DNA of 64,000 nt from CAWHOW01 sp963831005 (GCA_963831005.1 CAWHOW010000025.1:38162-102161); one strand, 5' to 3'. Counted from the stretch's first letter, positions 9,646-19,671 are shown. The notes: generated from the letters alone by a model not told the origin. Numbers and translations are program-made.

Positions 9646-9800
9646 GTAAATGGATTTTTGGCAAATTTAATTAAATTTCAACTATAGCGGAAAAGGGGAG
9701 GAGGGAAGATGAAAAATGCCGGCAGGTATTTATTGTTATTTGACTTCGCCGTTATTCGTTGTCATTAATATAATGTTAAAAGAATTTTTTTTAAATTAAA

Positions 9801-9830
9801 CTGTCATTCCGAATGGAGTGAGGAATCTCA
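9801..9830 (+). repeat. Dispersed repeat unit (GTCATTCCGAA...GAGGAATCT)
   Basis: This short segment shares its two ends with repeats near 63534-63600 and 63687-63740, but has a short core (TGGAGT) where those have a palindrome. It lies in the gene-free stretch 9646-10121. I see nothing else there except AT-rich sequence. Confidence 0.6.
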
Positions 9831-10121
9831 CTTTTAGTTATTGCGTCAATTCATTGTTATTAGTAATCGGTTATAGGTAAACAGTAGTTGGAAATTAAAA
9901 ACTTAAAAATATGCCTATACTGACCGCCGCCGGACAGTCATGTTTTTTGCAAATCCGATTTCTTTTAGTATAAACCCTTTTATCCGTGCAAAGTACTTTC
10001 ACTGTTAAGGGTAAACCTTTTCGGAACTGGCTAAAATTATTTCCGACGTGGATTATTTTTTCCTTTCAGGGGAAAATATAATCCATTTGCCGGTTGTCGT
10101 ATTCAATACTTAAAAAATATT

Positions 10122-10599
10122 TTCAAAGCAATGACCGGTACAATAAATGCTTGGATTTATTTTTTAATACGTAGATTGATACAATAAACACTGGGAAATA
10201 TTTTCTATGCATTGGCTGGCACAATCAACATGTAGAAATATTTTTTAATGAATTGAATGGCACATTCAAAGCGTGGATATATTTTTTAAAGCGTAGATTG
10301 ATACAATCAACACCTGGGAAATATTTTCAATGCATTGATTGGCACAGTCAACACGTGGATATATTTTTCAATGCATTGAAAGGCACATTCAATGCGTAGG
10401 ATATATTTTTCAATGCGTAGATTGGCACAATCAACATGTAGAAGTATTTTTTAATGAATAGAATGGCACATTCAATGAATAGATTGTTACAATCAATGTG
10501 TGGATTGTTACATTCTACGACTAGATTGTTACAATCAATATGTGGAATGTTACAATCAACGTGTGGAATGGCACAATTCTCTCGTGGAATGACAAAATG
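10122..10599. repeat. Composite tandem array, 41-bp units turning into 21-bp units
   Basis: From about 10122 to 10452 a two-part unit repeats about eight times. A 21-bp half of the form 'ATTGgCACAATCAAC' alternates with a 20-21-bp half of the form 'GTAGATATATTTTTTAATG'. From 10453 to 10599 only the first half continues, as seven consecutive exact 21-mers (10453, 10474, 10495, 10516, 10537, 10558, 10579). The units are degenerate but the spacing hardly drifts. A minus-strand reading frame across the array merely translates the repeat and has no protein features. The remaining bases to 10781 show nothing recognisable. Confidence 0.85.
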
Positions 10600-10781
10600 A
10601 ACACTTCCTTTATGCGAATTAATTGTAAAATATATCATTAAAAATCAATGATTTAAGGCATAATAATAGAGCGCTTATGGTATTGATGAATATGATTTTT
10701 GAAAATTGAGAATTATTTGTTTAGTATAGAAAATTAAACAATAATGGCATCGCATCCGCCGAAGCGGTGCGTTGACCTTTT

Positions 10782-11848
10782 TTATTTACTTCCCAGGTAA
10801 ACAGCTCCACCTACACTGTCATTTCGGGCGCCTGTAACAGAGCTTAAACAGTTTATTTCGCCACGCATGCGCAGTATTCCGAGGAAAGCGAAATATAAGG
10901 GCTTCTTTAAATTCAACGGTCTTGTTGTCGGGGATAACAATTTTAGCAGGGCACAAGGCTTTTATGCGTTCCATAAGGAAAGTGTTGTAAGCGCCGCCGC
11001 CTGTAACCAGCATTGTTTCTCCCTTTTTATAAGGAGCGGCAGCGCTAATCTGTATGGCAATATGCTCGCAAATGGTGCGCATCTTATCATTATCGGGGAT
11101 ACCTGATTTATCAACTATCCGCATAAACGATTTATTTACCCATTCTTTTCCCAGTGATTTCGGAGCTTTCAGAGAGAAATATTCAAGCTTATTTAGCTTC
11201 TTGAGCAAAGTATAATCAAGCTTACCCGAAGCAGCAATCTTGCCTTTATCATCATAAGTCTTTTTAAACTTAGTTGCAAATAGAGTTCAGTGGAATATTA
11301 GAAGGGCAAACATCGAAGGCGAGTATTTTTCCTTTCATTTCAAAAGAAATATTAGCAATTCCACCAAGATTAAGGCGATAATTATAATTATTGAAGAGAT
11401 ATTTATCGCCCACAGGCACTAGTGGAGCGCCTTGACCGCCAAGAGCAACATCGGTTGAACGAAAATCGCAAACAACGATTAAACCACTCTTAGCAGCTAT
11501 TTCAGCTCCATCGCCCAACTGGAAAGTCAGTTTTGATTTAGGTTGATGAAAAAGAGTATGTCCGTGTGAAGCAATGAAATCAGGTGAAATCTTATGCTTT
11601 AGAATAAATTCCGTAACCAGGCTACCAAGATAACTACCATATAACTTATGAAATATTAGTAGCTTTAAGGGGGACTTATAAGACTCAATAGTAAGTGTAT
11701 CTTTCCAATCTTCGCTATAACCACATGTTTCGGCAATTTCAATATTATATTTCCATACACCATTCTTTTCAGTGAAGATGCAATAAGCTATGTCAACTCC
11801 ATCGAGCGAAGTGCCGGACATCAAACCTATGACTTTATATGTTTTCAT
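10782..11848 (-). pseudogene. anmK: Anhydro-N-acetylmuramic acid kinase, two frameshifts
   Basis: Phosphorylates and opens 1,6-anhydro-MurNAc during peptidoglycan recycling. The N-terminus has the ATP-binding GLMSGTSLDGVD (residues 8-19). The frame breaks near 11278-11281 (one extra base) just after FDVCPSNIPLNSI. It resumes with KGKIAASG, LKAPKSLGKEW and LVTGGGAYNTFL, then breaks again near 10885-10893 after FKEALIF. The third segment restores the usual C-terminus, LGILRMRG...SSVTGARND, to TAA at 10782-10784. All three pieces in order give a full-length enzyme of about 354 residues, so two small indels are the only damage. It lies 12 bases after murF, and both act on cell-wall precursors. 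Confidence 0.88.
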
Positions 11849-11860
11849 CTTATTTGGCGC

Positions 11861-13153
11861 TTATAAAAATTCAAGAAGTTTTTCCAACTTTATTCCTCTT
11901 GAACCTTTTATTAAAATGGTATGCTTTTCAATATTGTTTTTTCTGAACCATTCAGAAGCTTCCGAAACATCAGTAAAAACAGGATAATTGAACATGGTTT
12001 TCAGTTTAGAGAAATTCTCACCTACAAGAACAACCTCATCTATGCCCGAATCAAGTAACAGTTCAACAATCTTTTTATGTTCGGCAAGGGCATCATTTCC
12101 CAGTTCACGCATATCGCCGATAATGGCTAATTTATTCTCAGCTTTTGTCTGGATGAAATTTTTGATGGAAACATCCATGCTGGTTGGGTTGGCATTGTAT
12201 GCATCCATGAGTAATATATTTTTAGCAGTATTGATAACCTGCGACCTGTTATTCGCAGGAATATAACTTTCAAGAGCATCCTTAATATCTGAATCGCTAA
12301 CGCCAAAATTGTCACCGATGCATATTGCTGCCATTACATTCTCAAAATTAAAATACCCAACCAGATTTGTTTTGATTTCAATAGTGCTTTTGGGATTTTT
12401 ACAATACCATTTTAAAGACAAAAGTGGGTTGCTACCAGTAATTTCACCAACACAATCAGAGCTTGGGAAAACGCCATAAGTGATTTTGTTAGCTCCTTTT
12501 GAAATATCCATTAACAAGCTGTTATCAGCACAAACAAATAATTTTCCGTTCGAGTTAATAACTGAATCATACAAACTTCTTTTCGTATTGATAATGCCTT
12601 CAAGGCTTCCGAAGCCTTCAAGGTGGGCTTTCCCGATATTAGTTATAAGGCCGAAATCAGGCTTGGATATTTTACACAATTCGGCAATTTCGCCAACATG
12701 ATTAGCGCCCATTTCAACCACTGCAATTTCGGTATCATCAAGAATAGAGAGAACGGTCAGCGGAACGCCTATGTGATTATTGAAATTTCCTTTAGTTGAT
12801 AATACTTTATACTTTTTTGAAAGCACAGCATGAATCAACTCTTTCGAAGTAGTCTTGCCGTTAGTCCCAGTTATACCAATAACAGGGATATGTATTTGAT
12901 CTCTGTGATGCGAGGCTAACAGTTGTAATGATTCCAGTACATTGTCAACAAGGATACATTTATCGTTTTGTACAGGCCGAGGTTCATCTATTACAGCATA
13001 TACACATCCTTTTTCCAGTGCTTCATTTGCAAAATTATTGGCATTGAAGTTATCTCCCTTTAATGCGAAAAATATAGAGCCAGGAATAATGTTTCGAGTA
13101 TCAGTACATATAGTTTGATACCTTATATATAAGTCGTAAAGTTTTTCTATCAT
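11861..13153 (-). CDS. murF: UDP-MurNAc-tripeptide:D-Ala-D-Ala ligase
   Basis: Adds D-Ala-D-Ala to the UDP-MurNAc tripeptide in the last cytoplasmic step of muropeptide synthesis. The 430-residue protein shows the Mur ligase three-domain plan: an N-terminal substrate domain with CTDTRNIIPGSIFFAL, the ATP-binding GITGTNGKTTSKE (P-loop at residues 96-102), the central EMGANHVGEIAEL, the second ATP motif NANPTSMD, and the C-terminal ligase domain with GDMRELG. It is followed 12 bases later by anmK and preceded by gldJ on the same strand. Confidence 0.96.
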   Translation of the reverse strand: MIEKLYDLYIRYQTICTDTRNIIPGSIFFALKGDNFNANNFANEALEKGCVYAVIDEPRPVQNDKCILVDNVLESLQLLASHHRDQIHIPVIGITGTNGKTTSKELIHAVLSKKYKVLSTKGNFNNHIGVPLTVLSILDDTEIAVVEMGANHVGEIAELCKISKPDFGLITNIGKAHLEGFGSLEGIINTKRSLYDSVINSNGKLFVCADNSLLMDISKGANKITYGVFPSSDCVGEITGSNPLLSLKWYCKNPKSTIEIKTNLVGYFNFENVMAAICIGDNFGVSDSDIKDALESYIPANNRSQVINTAKNILLMDAYNANPTSMDVSIKNFIQTKAENKLAIIGDMRELGNDALAEHKKIVELLLDSGIDEVVLVGENFSKLKTMFNYPVFTDVSEASEWFRKNNIEKHTILIKGSRGIKLEKLLEFL

Positions 13154-13220
13154 AGTATTATAAATTAAAACCCCACCTACAATAATGCAAATGGGGTTTT
13201 GAAAATATTTAAGTTATATT

Positions 13221-14699
13221 TTATTGACCGCCAACTGGGCTACCTACGCGTGTCATTGCACATCTGAAGCCAATATAGTCAGTAGCTAAAGATTGGTCAA
13301 GGAATCTTCTGGTACCTGCAACCAGATAATAAGCCCTGTCTTTCCATGAACCTCCTTTATAAACCCGTACTTTATCATTGATCATGGAATTGATACTGTA
13401 ATTATACATATACTTTGAAACATTATTACTATCTTCAGGTTGTCCATCCCAGTTTGAAGATACTGTAGAAGTATAATCGCCATCTAGATAGTTTATATTA
13501 TCAGCTTTTCTGTAATTTCTTCTTCCGGCAGCTTCCTGGTTAGTAATATCTCTGTATAATATTCTTCCGAGACTATCTTTTTCAGCTATGTTTCCTTCAT
13601 CATCTGTTTTCTTGGTCTGGAAAACATTTCCTCTATATGGATTGAAATCGGAAACATCTTCAGGAGATAATGGCCTGTAAACATCCATAACCCATTCTGC
13701 AACATTACCTGCCATATTATATAGACCATAGTCATTTGGCCAGAATGAATATACAGGAGCAGGAATATCGGCTGCGTCATTCAGATTTCCGGCAACCCCC
13801 ATGTTGTCTCCCCTGCCTCTTTTAAAGTTGGCTATAAAATCACCTAAGTTTTTATCAGCATCAGTACGCATCACATGTCCATTCCAAGGATAAAGCCTTC
13901 TTTCAACAACGCGTTCAAAAATAGTATTTCCAATTAATCCCAAATCGGCATATTCCCATTCAGCTTCAGTTGGAAGCCTGTATTTTGGTAAAAGAATTCC
14001 GTCTTCCATTCTAACTTTGCGTGTCCCTGAACCTGTTGGATTTAAATCTACTAAATCATTTTTAACAAGTCCTTCATATTGCCCAGCCAGATATGCTTCA
14101 GTATTAAAGTTTTCTTCATTAGACTGGCTTGGGTCCATTTTTAATATTCCTTCACGAATTAATATGTATTCATTTACTCTGTCAGTTCTCCAGGCGCAAT
14201 AATCACTTGCCTGAAGCCAGCTTACACCTACAACTGGATAGTCTCTATATGCAGGATGGCGTAAGTAAAGTTCAACAAAAGGCTCATTATATGCTAACTT
14301 ATCTCTCCAAACCAGTGTATCTGGCAAAGCTTTCTTGTAAACTTCAGGATAGTCAACGCCAAATACTCTTCTTAGCCAGTAAAGATATTCAAGCCAATCA
14401 AGATTTCTAACTTCAGTTTCATCCATATAAAATGATGATACAGTAACCCTTCGAGGTATGTTATTCCAATCATAAAGAACATCCTGTTCAGTTCTTCCCA
14501 TGACAAATGTACCACCTTCAACAAGAATAAGACCTGGGCCGGTTTCCTGTTCTTCGTAAGGTACTACCTCAAATCCACCATTCTTTGGTTGATTGTATTC
14601 CCAGCCAGTAGTAGATGATTGTTCTTTCTTGCAAGCTGCCAATAGTATAATTGTTGCAGCAATAAGAAATGTTGAAATAGTTTTTCTGTGCTTTATCAT
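13221..14699 (-). CDS. gldJ: Gliding-motility/T9SS lipoprotein GldJ (SUMF1/FGE-like fold)
   Basis: The 492-residue protein has a lipoprotein signal (lipobox LAAC, Cys23). It then shows the GldJ-type opening TGWEYNQPKNGGFE and ETGPGLILVEGGTFVMG, followed by a formylglycine-generating-enzyme-like domain (FYMDETEVRNLDWLEYL, YPVVGVSWLQASDYCAWR, YRLPTEAEWEYA, YNMAGNVAEWVMD, GGSWKD). In Flavobacterium, GldJ is needed for gliding and for stability of GldK in the type IX system. The TGW...NGGF signature separates it from GldK. It ends 67 bases before murF. A porP/sprF-like gene lies 22 bases upstream, so the two are likely co-transcribed. Confidence 0.87.
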   Translation of the reverse strand: MIKHRKTISTFLIAATIILLAACKKEQSSTTGWEYNQPKNGGFEVVPYEEQETGPGLILVEGGTFVMGRTEQDVLYDWNNIPRRVTVSSFYMDETEVRNLDWLEYLYWLRRVFGVDYPEVYKKALPDTLVWRDKLAYNEPFVELYLRHPAYRDYPVVGVSWLQASDYCAWRTDRVNEYILIREGILKMDPSQSNEENFNTEAYLAGQYEGLVKNDLVDLNPTGSGTRKVRMEDGILLPKYRLPTEAEWEYADLGLIGNTIFERVVERRLYPWNGHVMRTDADKNLGDFIANFKRGRGDNMGVAGNLNDAADIPAPVYSFWPNDYGLYNMAGNVAEWVMDVYRPLSPEDVSDFNPYRGNVFQTKKTDDEGNIAEKDSLGRILYRDITNQEAAGRRNYRKADNINYLDGDYTSTVSSNWDGQPEDSNNVSKYMYNYSINSMINDKVRVYKGGSWKDRAYYLVAGTRRFLDQSLATDYIGFRCAMTRVGSPVGGQ

Positions 14700-14721
14700 A
14701 ATAATAAATTTTCTTACTTAA

Positions 14722-15723
14722 CTAAAATACTGGACAATTTATTGCCCTGATACGTTTCTTTTTTGGTCTGCAATCGAATTGCATACTAAAAGATATTTCA
14801 TGAGCGCCTGCAGTAGCGCTGCTCAACTTTGAAACAGTAATATCATAACTATAACCAATTTTTACAACAGAAGTCTGAAAACCTACCAAAGCATTCAAAG
14901 CATCGGGGTTGCCAAATGATTGCCTGAACCATAATCCTCCAACCATTGGATATTTGTTAAAATAAAAACCGTAATTAAGCTCAGTAAAGTTCACCTGCTG
15001 CATATAAAGAATGTTAGGTGAAATGACTGGGTCTTCAAGTTTTCTTCTTCTTCTGTGTTTCTGAAGATCAATAATTCCACCAATATTTACACAAATACGC
15101 ATTGGAAGTTTTGATACAGAAATAAATCCTTCATTAGGTTGTGTAAGATGAAAAACAGCAACTCCTGCATAAAAACTTTCACTATATCCAAGTAAACCTG
15201 CACTGAAATCAGGATTCCCTTTTGTTAGGCTGGGGGGTTGTTTTTCGCCCGTATTCCAAACAAATCCATCTCTAGGGTCAATCTGATCGCCAAAAGTTAG
15301 TTTGCTCCAATCTAGGCTTTTTTGAAAATAAGAGGCCTGAAATCCTGCATTTAATGAAAATCCTCTGCTAACCTGCAAACGATATGAATAAATAACATTG
15401 ATCATATCGGTATTAATAGTACCATCACCAGCATTATCTCCCATGAAAGATAAGGCTACTCCGCCTGATAAATTATCAATGTATTTATCATAAGAAGCGC
15501 TATATGAAACATAAGTGCCGGGAATATTAGGCCATTGATCGCGAAAATTCAGAATTAAGCGCGGGCAAATAGCAGAACCAGCAAAAGCAGGATTAAGATA
15601 AAGAGGATTAGCATAATATTGAGAAAAATGCGGATCCTGAGAATAAGCCGTTATCCCCGCTGATACTAGAATAAATAAGGTTAGGAATAATTTATTTAAT
15701 TTAATCATATAAGCCTTTTTCAA
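14722..15723 (-). CDS. PorP/SprF family type IX secretion membrane protein (copy 1)
   Basis: The signal peptide ends near AYSQ. The mature protein begins with the family signature DPHFSQYYANPLYLNPAFAG and continues as a predicted outer-membrane beta-barrel with GFQASYFQ, FSAGLLGYSESFYAG and the conserved WFRQSFGNPDALNALVGFQ. PorP/SprF proteins work with T9SS, often anchoring a specific cargo or adhesin such as SprB. The ATG at 15708 (MIKLNKLF) is an equally good start. Copy 2 lies just upstream and is clearly paralogous along its whole length. Both end with the same CPVF tail. Confidence 0.9.
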   Translation of the reverse strand: MKKAYMIKLNKLFLTLFILVSAGITAYSQDPHFSQYYANPLYLNPAFAGSAICPRLILNFRDQWPNIPGTYVSYSASYDKYIDNLSGGVALSFMGDNAGDGTINTDMINVIYSYRLQVSRGFSLNAGFQASYFQKSLDWSKLTFGDQIDPRDGFVWNTGEKQPPSLTKGNPDFSAGLLGYSESFYAGVAVFHLTQPNEGFISVSKLPMRICVNIGGIIDLQKHRRRRKLEDPVISPNILYMQQVNFTELNYGFYFNKYPMVGGLWFRQSFGNPDALNALVGFQTSVVKIGYSYDITVSKLSSATAGAHEISFSMQFDCRPKKKRIRAINCPVF

Positions 15724-15918
15724 ATAAATGCTTTTTAGATGTTACAATATTACAAATATTTTTTTTATAACTACAAATGTTTTTTTTGTTAATTTAAAAA
15801 CAACTATAAAAAATGTAATACTTTATACAATTTTAAAGTAAGAAGGTTACAGTAACCATGAAAATTTGTAAACATGTTTAATATAAAAGTTATTTACACT
15901 CATTTTTAAAATAACAAA

Positions 15919-16902
15919 CTAAAAAACCGGACAATTTATTGCCCTCATTTTCTTTTTCTTTGGCCGACATTCAAATTGAAAACCCATTGAAATTTCATGA
16001 GCTCCTCCAGAAACAGCACTTAATCTGGAAACAGTTACATCATAACTATATCCCATTTTAAAGAAAAGTGTCTGAAAACCCAATAACGTAATAAAAGCAT
16101 CTGGATTTTGAAAACTTTGCCTGAACCACAATCCGCTAACAAGTGGATATCTGTTAAAATAAATTCCGTAGTTAATTTCTTCGGAATTCAACTGATCATT
16201 AATTAATATGTTTGGGGAAATAGTCGGATCTTCAATTCGCCTTCTTTTACCATGCTCGACAAGATCAATTATCCCTCCAGCATGAAGTGTATATTCAATA
16301 GGTAGCTTACCGGTACCTAAAAAAGCTTCATTTGGTTGAGTTAGATGATGTGCTGCAAAGCCAGCATAAAAACTTTCTCCATAAATTAAAAAACCTGCTG
16401 AAAAATCAGGACTTCCTTCAACCAGGTTTTGAGGCTGCTTTTCATTGGTATTATATACAAAGCCATCTTTGGGGCTTAACATATCATTAAAAGTAAGCTT
16501 GTTCCAATCTAATTTGTTCTGTAAGTATGATGCCTGAAGTGCCAAGTTTATAGATACATATCTGCTGACAGACATTTTATATGAATACATACCACTTATC
16601 ACGGTAGTGTTAAGAGTACCCTGACCAGCATTATCAGCATTGAACATTAAACCTATCCCTCCTGAAAGATAATCAATATGCTGATCATATGAAGCGCTAT
16701 AGGAAACATATTGGCCTGGCAATGAAGGCCATTGGTTTCGGTAGTTCATAACTAACCTTGGGCAAATGGCATTTCCGGCAAATGCCGGATTCAAATAAAT
16801 TGGGTTAGCATAATATTGGGAGAAATGCATATCCTGAGCATAAGTATTGCATGCCATAAAAAATAGCATGAACTTAAAACTCAACAGGAAATTTCTCCTC
16901 AT
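15919..16902 (-). CDS. PorP/SprF family type IX secretion membrane protein (copy 2)
   Basis: The 327-residue protein shares the layout of copy 1 block by block: signal peptide, DMHFSQYYANPIYLNPAFAG, PDFSAGFLIYGESFYAG, LTQPNEAF, WFRQSFQNPDAFITLLGFQ and the end RAINCPVF. The 195-base gap between the copies is AT-rich and holds no gene. A tandem duplication followed by moderate divergence is the simple explanation. The two may serve different cargo proteins, which is inference. Confidence 0.9.
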   Translation of the reverse strand: MRRNFLLSFKFMLFFMACNTYAQDMHFSQYYANPIYLNPAFAGNAICPRLVMNYRNQWPSLPGQYVSYSASYDQHIDYLSGGIGLMFNADNAGQGTLNTTVISGMYSYKMSVSRYVSINLALQASYLQNKLDWNKLTFNDMLSPKDGFVYNTNEKQPQNLVEGSPDFSAGFLIYGESFYAGFAAHHLTQPNEAFLGTGKLPIEYTLHAGGIIDLVEHGKRRRIEDPTISPNILINDQLNSEEINYGIYFNRYPLVSGLWFRQSFQNPDAFITLLGFQTLFFKMGYSYDVTVSRLSAVSGGAHEISMGFQFECRPKKKKMRAINCPVF

Positions 16903-17254
16903 GAATATAATTGTAAAAAAAATTACTTAAGAATGCTGTTTATCCTGCCTATTACAACGATGTAAATTTAATGAAAATGATTGATGGTTTTTGTTAACAG
17001 CATTTATATTTCGGGAAATGATTTGTCCTTTTTAATATATTATCTTTTATAAATATGGTATGCTATTTTTTTTTGATGGATGGAAAGCCTTATAAAACAA
17101 GTAAATCAAGATGTTGAGTGATTTTATCTGTTTTTTTTATTTGAATGAAATAATAATTTTACTGTTTAACGATTAAGAATTGCAAAGTTAAGCGAAAATA
17201 CGTGTTTCCCTAAGTAGAATTACTAATTGGATTCTTTGACTGAGTTTTACAAAT
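16903..17254. other. Gene-free AT-rich stretch
   Basis: I see no gene, RNA or clear repeat here. It contains homopolymer T runs and should include the promoter of the porP/sprF-gldJ group on the minus strand, but I could not identify a convincing TAnnTTTG box at a useful distance. Confidence 0.5.
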
Positions 17255-17289
17255 AAAAAGACCTATGGAAATTTTCATCGGTCTTTTTT
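17255..17289 (-). terminator. Intrinsic terminator after the T9SS cargo gene
   Basis: AAAAAGACC and GGTCTTTTT form a stem, extended by an imperfect ATG/CAT pairing, with T-runs on either strand. It lies about 130 bases downstream of the minus-strand cargo gene ending at 17422. The bases between (17290-17421) are AT-rich and empty. Confidence 0.65.
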
Positions 17290-17421
17290 ATAAAATATTA
17301 AAATTAAGTCTCAGTTTATTTCACCTATTCCCTTCCTATTACTAATAATATAATTGGGAAAATTAATAGTGAAATTTATAAATATAGCTGTTTATTAAAA
17401 AAACTTCATGCTACAAATTCT

Positions 17422-19032
17422 TTAGTTTTTTACCAGTTTTATACTGTTAGAATAATTATCACCTGTAAATTTTATTGAATAAATTCCGGATGATAAGTCT
17501 TTTGTTGAAAGCTGAATATTATTCTTATTATTTACTTCCTTTGATAATACTATATTCCCCAACATGTCTATTATTTCTATTTCTTTTATGTTATCAGAAG
17601 TTACCGGCAATTCAATATTTATAATATCTGGCGTAGGATTAGGATATACTTTGGGTTCGGATTTTGCATTGATGGGAAATGTAATTAAACTGGATGTCAA
17701 TCCTCTGCCTGCTTTGCCTTTTTGAACAACAGGACGGCAAATCCCATCATTGTATTTAATTGTTCTGATAATAATGTAACAGCTATTTACTGACAAATTA
17801 GTTGCAACAAAAGTTGATGTTGTAGCGGTATCTAATACAGGGCCTGTTGTAGTAGTATCGGTTCCTGTGCAATTGGCTGCTTTAAATATTTCCCAATATT
17901 CAGTGGCTCCTGCAGGTAAAGGGAATATTGTAGGGTTGCAGGTAATTGTCATAATACTTCCTGAGCTTGAAGTATCTATTGTAAACCCGGTATAGTTAGC
18001 TAAATCGGCATGAACAGGAATGTCTCTGGTCAGAGTATCGATTGTGCAATTACATTGCCACCAAACAGAGATTGGCACTAATCCTATATTTGTTCCCCAG
18101 TTGGTTACATTGATGCAGGTACCTGAATCTATAACATTATATGTTATTCCGGATGGAACAATCCAGTTAAAGGCTACGCCTGATTGCACGCTGCTGTTTA
18201 CACAATAGGTTGCTTGAGTTGTTTGTGAGCATATTTGGATTTCCTCAGTACCATTTATATCAGTTGCATTACAGCAAGGTGAAATATCTGTATTTGTTAC
18301 ACTTAAATTTGTAACCCATCCATTGCCGTCCCTGGCGTCGCCTGCCTGGCAGTCGCTCCCGGTTTGAACATAGCCTAAATCAGGAAGAGATGCAGGAATG
18401 GGGAAACAACAGCTTTGCACTAACACAGGTGTACCTGTTGTAATATCGTACACACTGAATGTTCCCTCGGTTTTAGAAAGTCTTTTTAAAATAATTCTGT
18501 ATGGAGTATTTAAATTAATATTAACCTGGCAAGATGCTGTTGTTGCGGTCCCACTTTTTATCCAAACTTCAACCCATCTTGGGCTGGTAACATTAATTGT
18601 ATTATTACAAACTACTCCAATTGCATCCTGATTTGTTAATACCTGGCTTGGCGTAACCTGAATTGCCTGTGTGCCTGCAGTAAATACAATTGGAAAAACT
18701 GCAACTCCGTTTCCTGATAACGAAGTTAACTCATAATCAAATTGAGCTGTCCATGTATTACTTAGATAAAATCCCAGAGGACGATACACCCTGCAATCGC
18801 TTCCTGCCTGGCCATTCATTTGATAAAAAGCGCATTTGCCCGGATAAGAGGTACCGTTAATTACAAGACTGTTTCCACTGGCGCTGGTACAACTATTTCC
18901 GGTAGTGCTTGCAGGAACAAATGTCCAAAGTGAAGGATTAGTATAGTTATCCGTCAGTGTTTGAGCGAATGTGCATTTTGCCGATAATGATACTAAAAGG
19001 CAAACAATTGCTGAAGTAAAAAGTTTTTTCAT
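17422..19032 (-). CDS. Secreted protein with a type IX C-terminal sorting domain
   Basis: ATG 19032 begins MKKLFTSAIVCLLVSLSA, a clear signal peptide, so I prefer it to start codons further upstream. The body (536 residues) is Cys/Thr-rich. A region near residues 40-240 resembles a lectin/laminin-G-like beta sandwich (WTAQFDYELTS, NTPYRIILKRLSKTEGTFSVYD). The last 75 residues form a type A sorting domain: YPNPTPDIINIEL, IEIIDMLGNIVLS, LSSGIYSIKF, SIKLVKN. Such proteins cross the outer membrane through T9SS and are processed by PorU. The function beyond export is unknown. It lies just upstream of the porP/sprF pair on the same strand, so a cargo-receptor relation is possible. Confidence 0.85.
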   Translation of the reverse strand: MKKLFTSAIVCLLVSLSAKCTFAQTLTDNYTNPSLWTFVPASTTGNSCTSASGNSLVINGTSYPGKCAFYQMNGQAGSDCRVYRPLGFYLSNTWTAQFDYELTSLSGNGVAVFPIVFTAGTQAIQVTPSQVLTNQDAIGVVCNNTINVTSPRWVEVWIKSGTATTASCQVNINLNTPYRIILKRLSKTEGTFSVYDITTGTPVLVQSCCFPIPASLPDLGYVQTGSDCQAGDARDGNGWVTNLSVTNTDISPCCNATDINGTEEIQICSQTTQATYCVNSSVQSGVAFNWIVPSGITYNVIDSGTCINVTNWGTNIGLVPISVWWQCNCTIDTLTRDIPVHADLANYTGFTIDTSSSGSIMTITCNPTIFPLPAGATEYWEIFKAANCTGTDTTTTGPVLDTATTSTFVATNLSVNSCYIIIRTIKYNDGICRPVVQKGKAGRGLTSSLITFPINAKSEPKVYPNPTPDIINIELPVTSDNIKEIEIIDMLGNIVLSKEVNNKNNIQLSTKDLSSGIYSIKFTGDNYSNSIKLVKN

Positions 19033-19084
19033 AATACTGATTTTTAAGTGAAACATTTTTTTGGGATAATAACATGTCAATAGA

Positions 19085-19211
19085 TTATTAACTGATGTTA
19101 CGCAAAAAAGTATTTTCCCATTTTTAGATTACTCATTCCTCCGCCGGCTGGCGGAGAGGAATCTAAATTAAAGATAACATCAAATCATTCGTGCGTAACA
19201 TGAGTTATTAA
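19085..19211. mobile_element. MITE-like element with 20-bp terminal inverted repeats
   Basis: The ends are TTATTAACTGATGTTACGCA and, on the other strand, TTAATAACTCATGTTACGCA, with two mismatches over 20 bases. The 127-bp body contains the palindrome CCGCCGGCTGGCGG and the ATTCCTC/GAGGAAT motif. No gene fits inside. A partial copy with one matching end lies at 63687-63773. The element sits about 50 bases upstream of the cargo gene start and could affect its promoter. Confidence 0.75.
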
Positions 19212-19501
19212 ATATTAATAGCGCCAAAGATAATTTATTAAATCAAATTTGTCAAGAGCCATTTTACAAATGGTATGCTTTGACACATAAGTGGTAGCTT
19301 TGGGTTTATATCTGGTAAATAATTTAATCCAATTCATCAAGTTCACAGTTAAAGCTCAAAGCACCGGAAATAAAGCTGCGCTTGCGTTGCAGAATATCAC
19401 ACAGTGAGAAAAGGGGAGGTGCCCAAACATGGTTATACCCGGCTAATGTATTTATTTTTACAAAGTAAACAAATAGAAACACTATCGCGAAACCCTTGTC
19501 A

Positions 19502-19532
19502 TAAGCCCGATTGGTTAATAGCCGGGCTTTTT
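19502..19532 (+). terminator. Terminator-like hairpin
   Basis: AAGCCCG and CGGGCTT pair across a 13-base loop and are followed by TTTTTTATT. No plus-strand gene is visible upstream. The adjoining 19320-19450 stretch is more GC-rich than its surroundings, so it may be part of a dispersed non-coding repeat. Confidence 0.4.
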
Positions 19533-19553
19533 TATTGATAATATGTAATATTA

Positions 19554-19637
19554 TAGTAATAATAGTTGCTATTCTAACTATAATTATAACAATTATTGTA
19601 ATAATTGTTGCTGTACTAACTATAATTGTAACAATTA
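19554..19637. repeat. 42-bp tandem pair built of two 21-bp halves
   Basis: Four consecutive 21-mers start at 19554, 19575, 19596 and 19617. Units 1 and 3 share GTAATAAT.GTTGCT. Units 2 and 4 share TAACTATAATT.TAACAATTA. The higher-order unit is therefore 42 bp, present twice. Confidence 0.8.
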
Positions 19638-19671
19638 TTCTTATCAATACTTCGGTAAATTTTTAAAGTAT

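Noticed and set aside
10348..10638. Protein of 96 residues on the minus strand
   Set aside because: It translates the 21-bp repeat (DCNN-type repetition) and has no other support.
19324..19647. Protein of 107 residues on the minus strand
   Set aside because: Its N-terminal half is the 21-bp array translated into Ile/Thr repeats; the rest has no family I recognise.
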